A stretch of DNA of 6,435 nucleotides, from positions 1 through 6,435 of the forward strand of contig CALFGU010000123.1 in NCBI GenBank assembly GCA_937877685.1. The letters run 5' to 3'. Every line of letters begins with the position of its first letter. Positions within the stretch are counted from its first letter, which is position 1. The stretch comes from an uncultured Prevotella sp. (GTDB taxonomy: Bacteria; Bacteroidota; Bacteroidia; Bacteroidales; Bacteroidaceae). A program made the translations under genes and the position numbers. The notes below the pieces were generated by a model that was not told the DNA's origin, made no database searches, and saw nothing but the letters and a program-made list of their open reading frames with translations. Of this stretch, positions 5,388-6,435 are shown piece after piece.

Positions 5388-6435
5388 TTAGCAAGAATCC
5401 ACTCCACAATCCACTTACCAACCTCCTTGGTTCCGTAATGCGCACCACCTTCTACCTGAATTTCGGGCGTGCGTACGTTGGCATCAAGACTGGCTGTAAC
5501 GGCGCGGCGCACGAGTTGCGCTTCCGCCTGAAGGTTAAAGTGTTCGAGGAGCATGGCTACGGAAAGGATTTGCGCAAGTGGGTTGGCGATGTTCTTCCCT
5601 TTCGCTTGGGGCCAACTGCCATGGATAGGTTCAAAAACGGGAGTGCTTTCGCCCGTAGAGGCTGAGGGAAGAAGTCCCATAGATCCCGTAATACACGAAG
5701 CCTCATCCGTTAAGATGTCGCCAAAAGTATTTTCCGTCACCATCACGTCGAAATGCTTGGGCTCTTGAATCATACGCATGGCCGCATTGTCCACATACAT
5801 GTAATCGGTCTTCACTTCCGGATATTGAGATTCCATTTCTTGCGCAATCTGTCTCCATAGACGAGAGGATGCCAACACATTGGCCTTATCCACTACCGTC
5901 AAGTGTTTCTTGCGCTTCATGGCATATTCGAAACCTACCTTCAAGATACGTTCGATTTCAGGACGGGTATAGTAATTGGTATCGTATGCCTTGTCATTGT
6001 CTTGATATTTCTCGCCGAAATACATACCTCCGGTCAGTTCACGAATACAGATGAAATCAGCATCCTGCACCAACTCTGCCCGAAGCGGTGATTTATGAAT
6101 CAAGCATTGGAAAGTCTGTACGGGACGGATATTGGCAAACAAGCCCAACTTCTTTCGCATCGCCAACAACCCTTGTTCGGGACGTACCTTGGCCGTAGGG
6201 TCATTGTCAAATTTCGGATCGCCTACGGCAGAGAACAATACCGCATCAGCATTCTTACAGATTTGGAAAGTCTCTTCCGGAAACGGATCGCCTACCTTAT
6301 CGATAGCATCTGCACCACAGATAGCATATTCATAGTTCACTTCGTGACCGAACTTTTCACAAACGGCATTCATCACATCCACTCCTACTACAGAAATTTC
6401 AGGACCAATACCGTCGCCCGGTAATACGGCTATAT
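5381..6435 (-). CDS. leuB: 3-isopropylmalate dehydrogenase (LeuB), start just outside the window
   Basis: LeuB catalyses NAD-dependent oxidative decarboxylation of 3-isopropylmalate to 2-oxoisocaproate in leucine biosynthesis, in the cytoplasm. The reading frame is open to the right edge and gives 350 visible residues against about 353 for Bacteroidales LeuB, so only a few N-terminal residues are missing. An internal GTG at 6382 is not the start, because upstream codons encode the conserved IAVLPGDGIGPEIS. In visible numbering the expected catalytic set is present: Arg93, Arg103 and Arg131 (substrate carboxylates), Tyr138 and Lys183 (proton transfer), and Asp215, Asp239 and Asp243 (metal). 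The family signature NTFGDILTDEASCITGSMGL lies at about 235-254 and the NAD-side loop EPIHGSWPQAKG at about 268-279. The protein looks fully functional. Other leu genes probably lie beyond the right edge (inference). The stop codon falls inside the first unit of a heptamer array. Confidence 0.96.
   Translation of the reverse strand, partial: IAVLPGDGIGPEISVVGVDVMNAVCEKFGHEVNYEYAICGADAIDKVGDPFPEETFQICKNADAVLFSAVGDPKFDNDPTAKVRPEQGLLAMRKKLGLFANIRPVQTFQCLIHKSPLRAELVQDADFICIRELTGGMYFGEKYQDNDKAYDTNYYTRPEIERILKVGFEYAMKRKKHLTVVDKANVLASSRLWRQIAQEMESQYPEVKTDYMYVDNAAMRMIQEPKHFDVMVTENTFGDILTDEASCITGSMGLLPSASTGESTPVFEPIHGSWPQAKGKNIANPLAQILSVAMLLEHFNLQAEAQLVRRAVTASLDANVRTPEIQVEGGAHYGTKEVGKWIVEWILAND

Noticed and set aside
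6380..6382. GTG at 6382 as the leuB start
   Set aside because: Seventeen further in-frame codons encode the conserved LeuB N-terminal GDGIGPE region, so the gene runs past the window edge.

Overview
The window looks like a piece of a Bacteroidales chromosome, probably Prevotella-like. The LeuB, SpmA/SpmB-type and flippase proteins have the wording familiar from that order, and none of the start codons has a convincing Shine-Dalgarno sequence, which is usual for Bacteroidetes. The assignment rests on remembered family sequences, not on a search.

Layout: three genes on the + strand are followed by two on the - strand, so the two groups converge. The + strand genes are a fused SpmA/SpmB-type membrane protein (129-1361), a Wzx-type polysaccharide flippase (1522-2952) and an M16 zinc peptidase (3062-4273) ending in a strong intrinsic terminator. 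The - strand genes are leuB (5381 to the right edge, lacking only its first few codons) and, downstream of it, a small COG0731-type radical SAM protein (4515-5288). Apart from leuB (leucine biosynthesis) the genes have housekeeping or poorly defined roles and do not form an obvious single pathway. No mobile element, CRISPR array, tRNA or rRNA is visible, and no gap between genes exceeds 300 bases.

The most unusual content lies between the genes. Three of the gaps contain degenerate short tandem arrays with a fixed period but unrelated unit sequences. There are 7-bp units ahead of the SpmA/SpmB gene (71-123), 13 uninterrupted 7-bp units ending on the flippase start codon (1432-1522), and two 7-bp arrays filling the leuB/radical SAM gap (5289-5387). 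A 9-bp array (1365-1418) follows the SpmA/SpmB stop codon. A second repeat type, a GC-rich double-hairpin element of about 60 bp, occurs three times: at the left edge and as an inverted pair in the convergent gap. One stem of it shows a compensatory base-pair change between copies.
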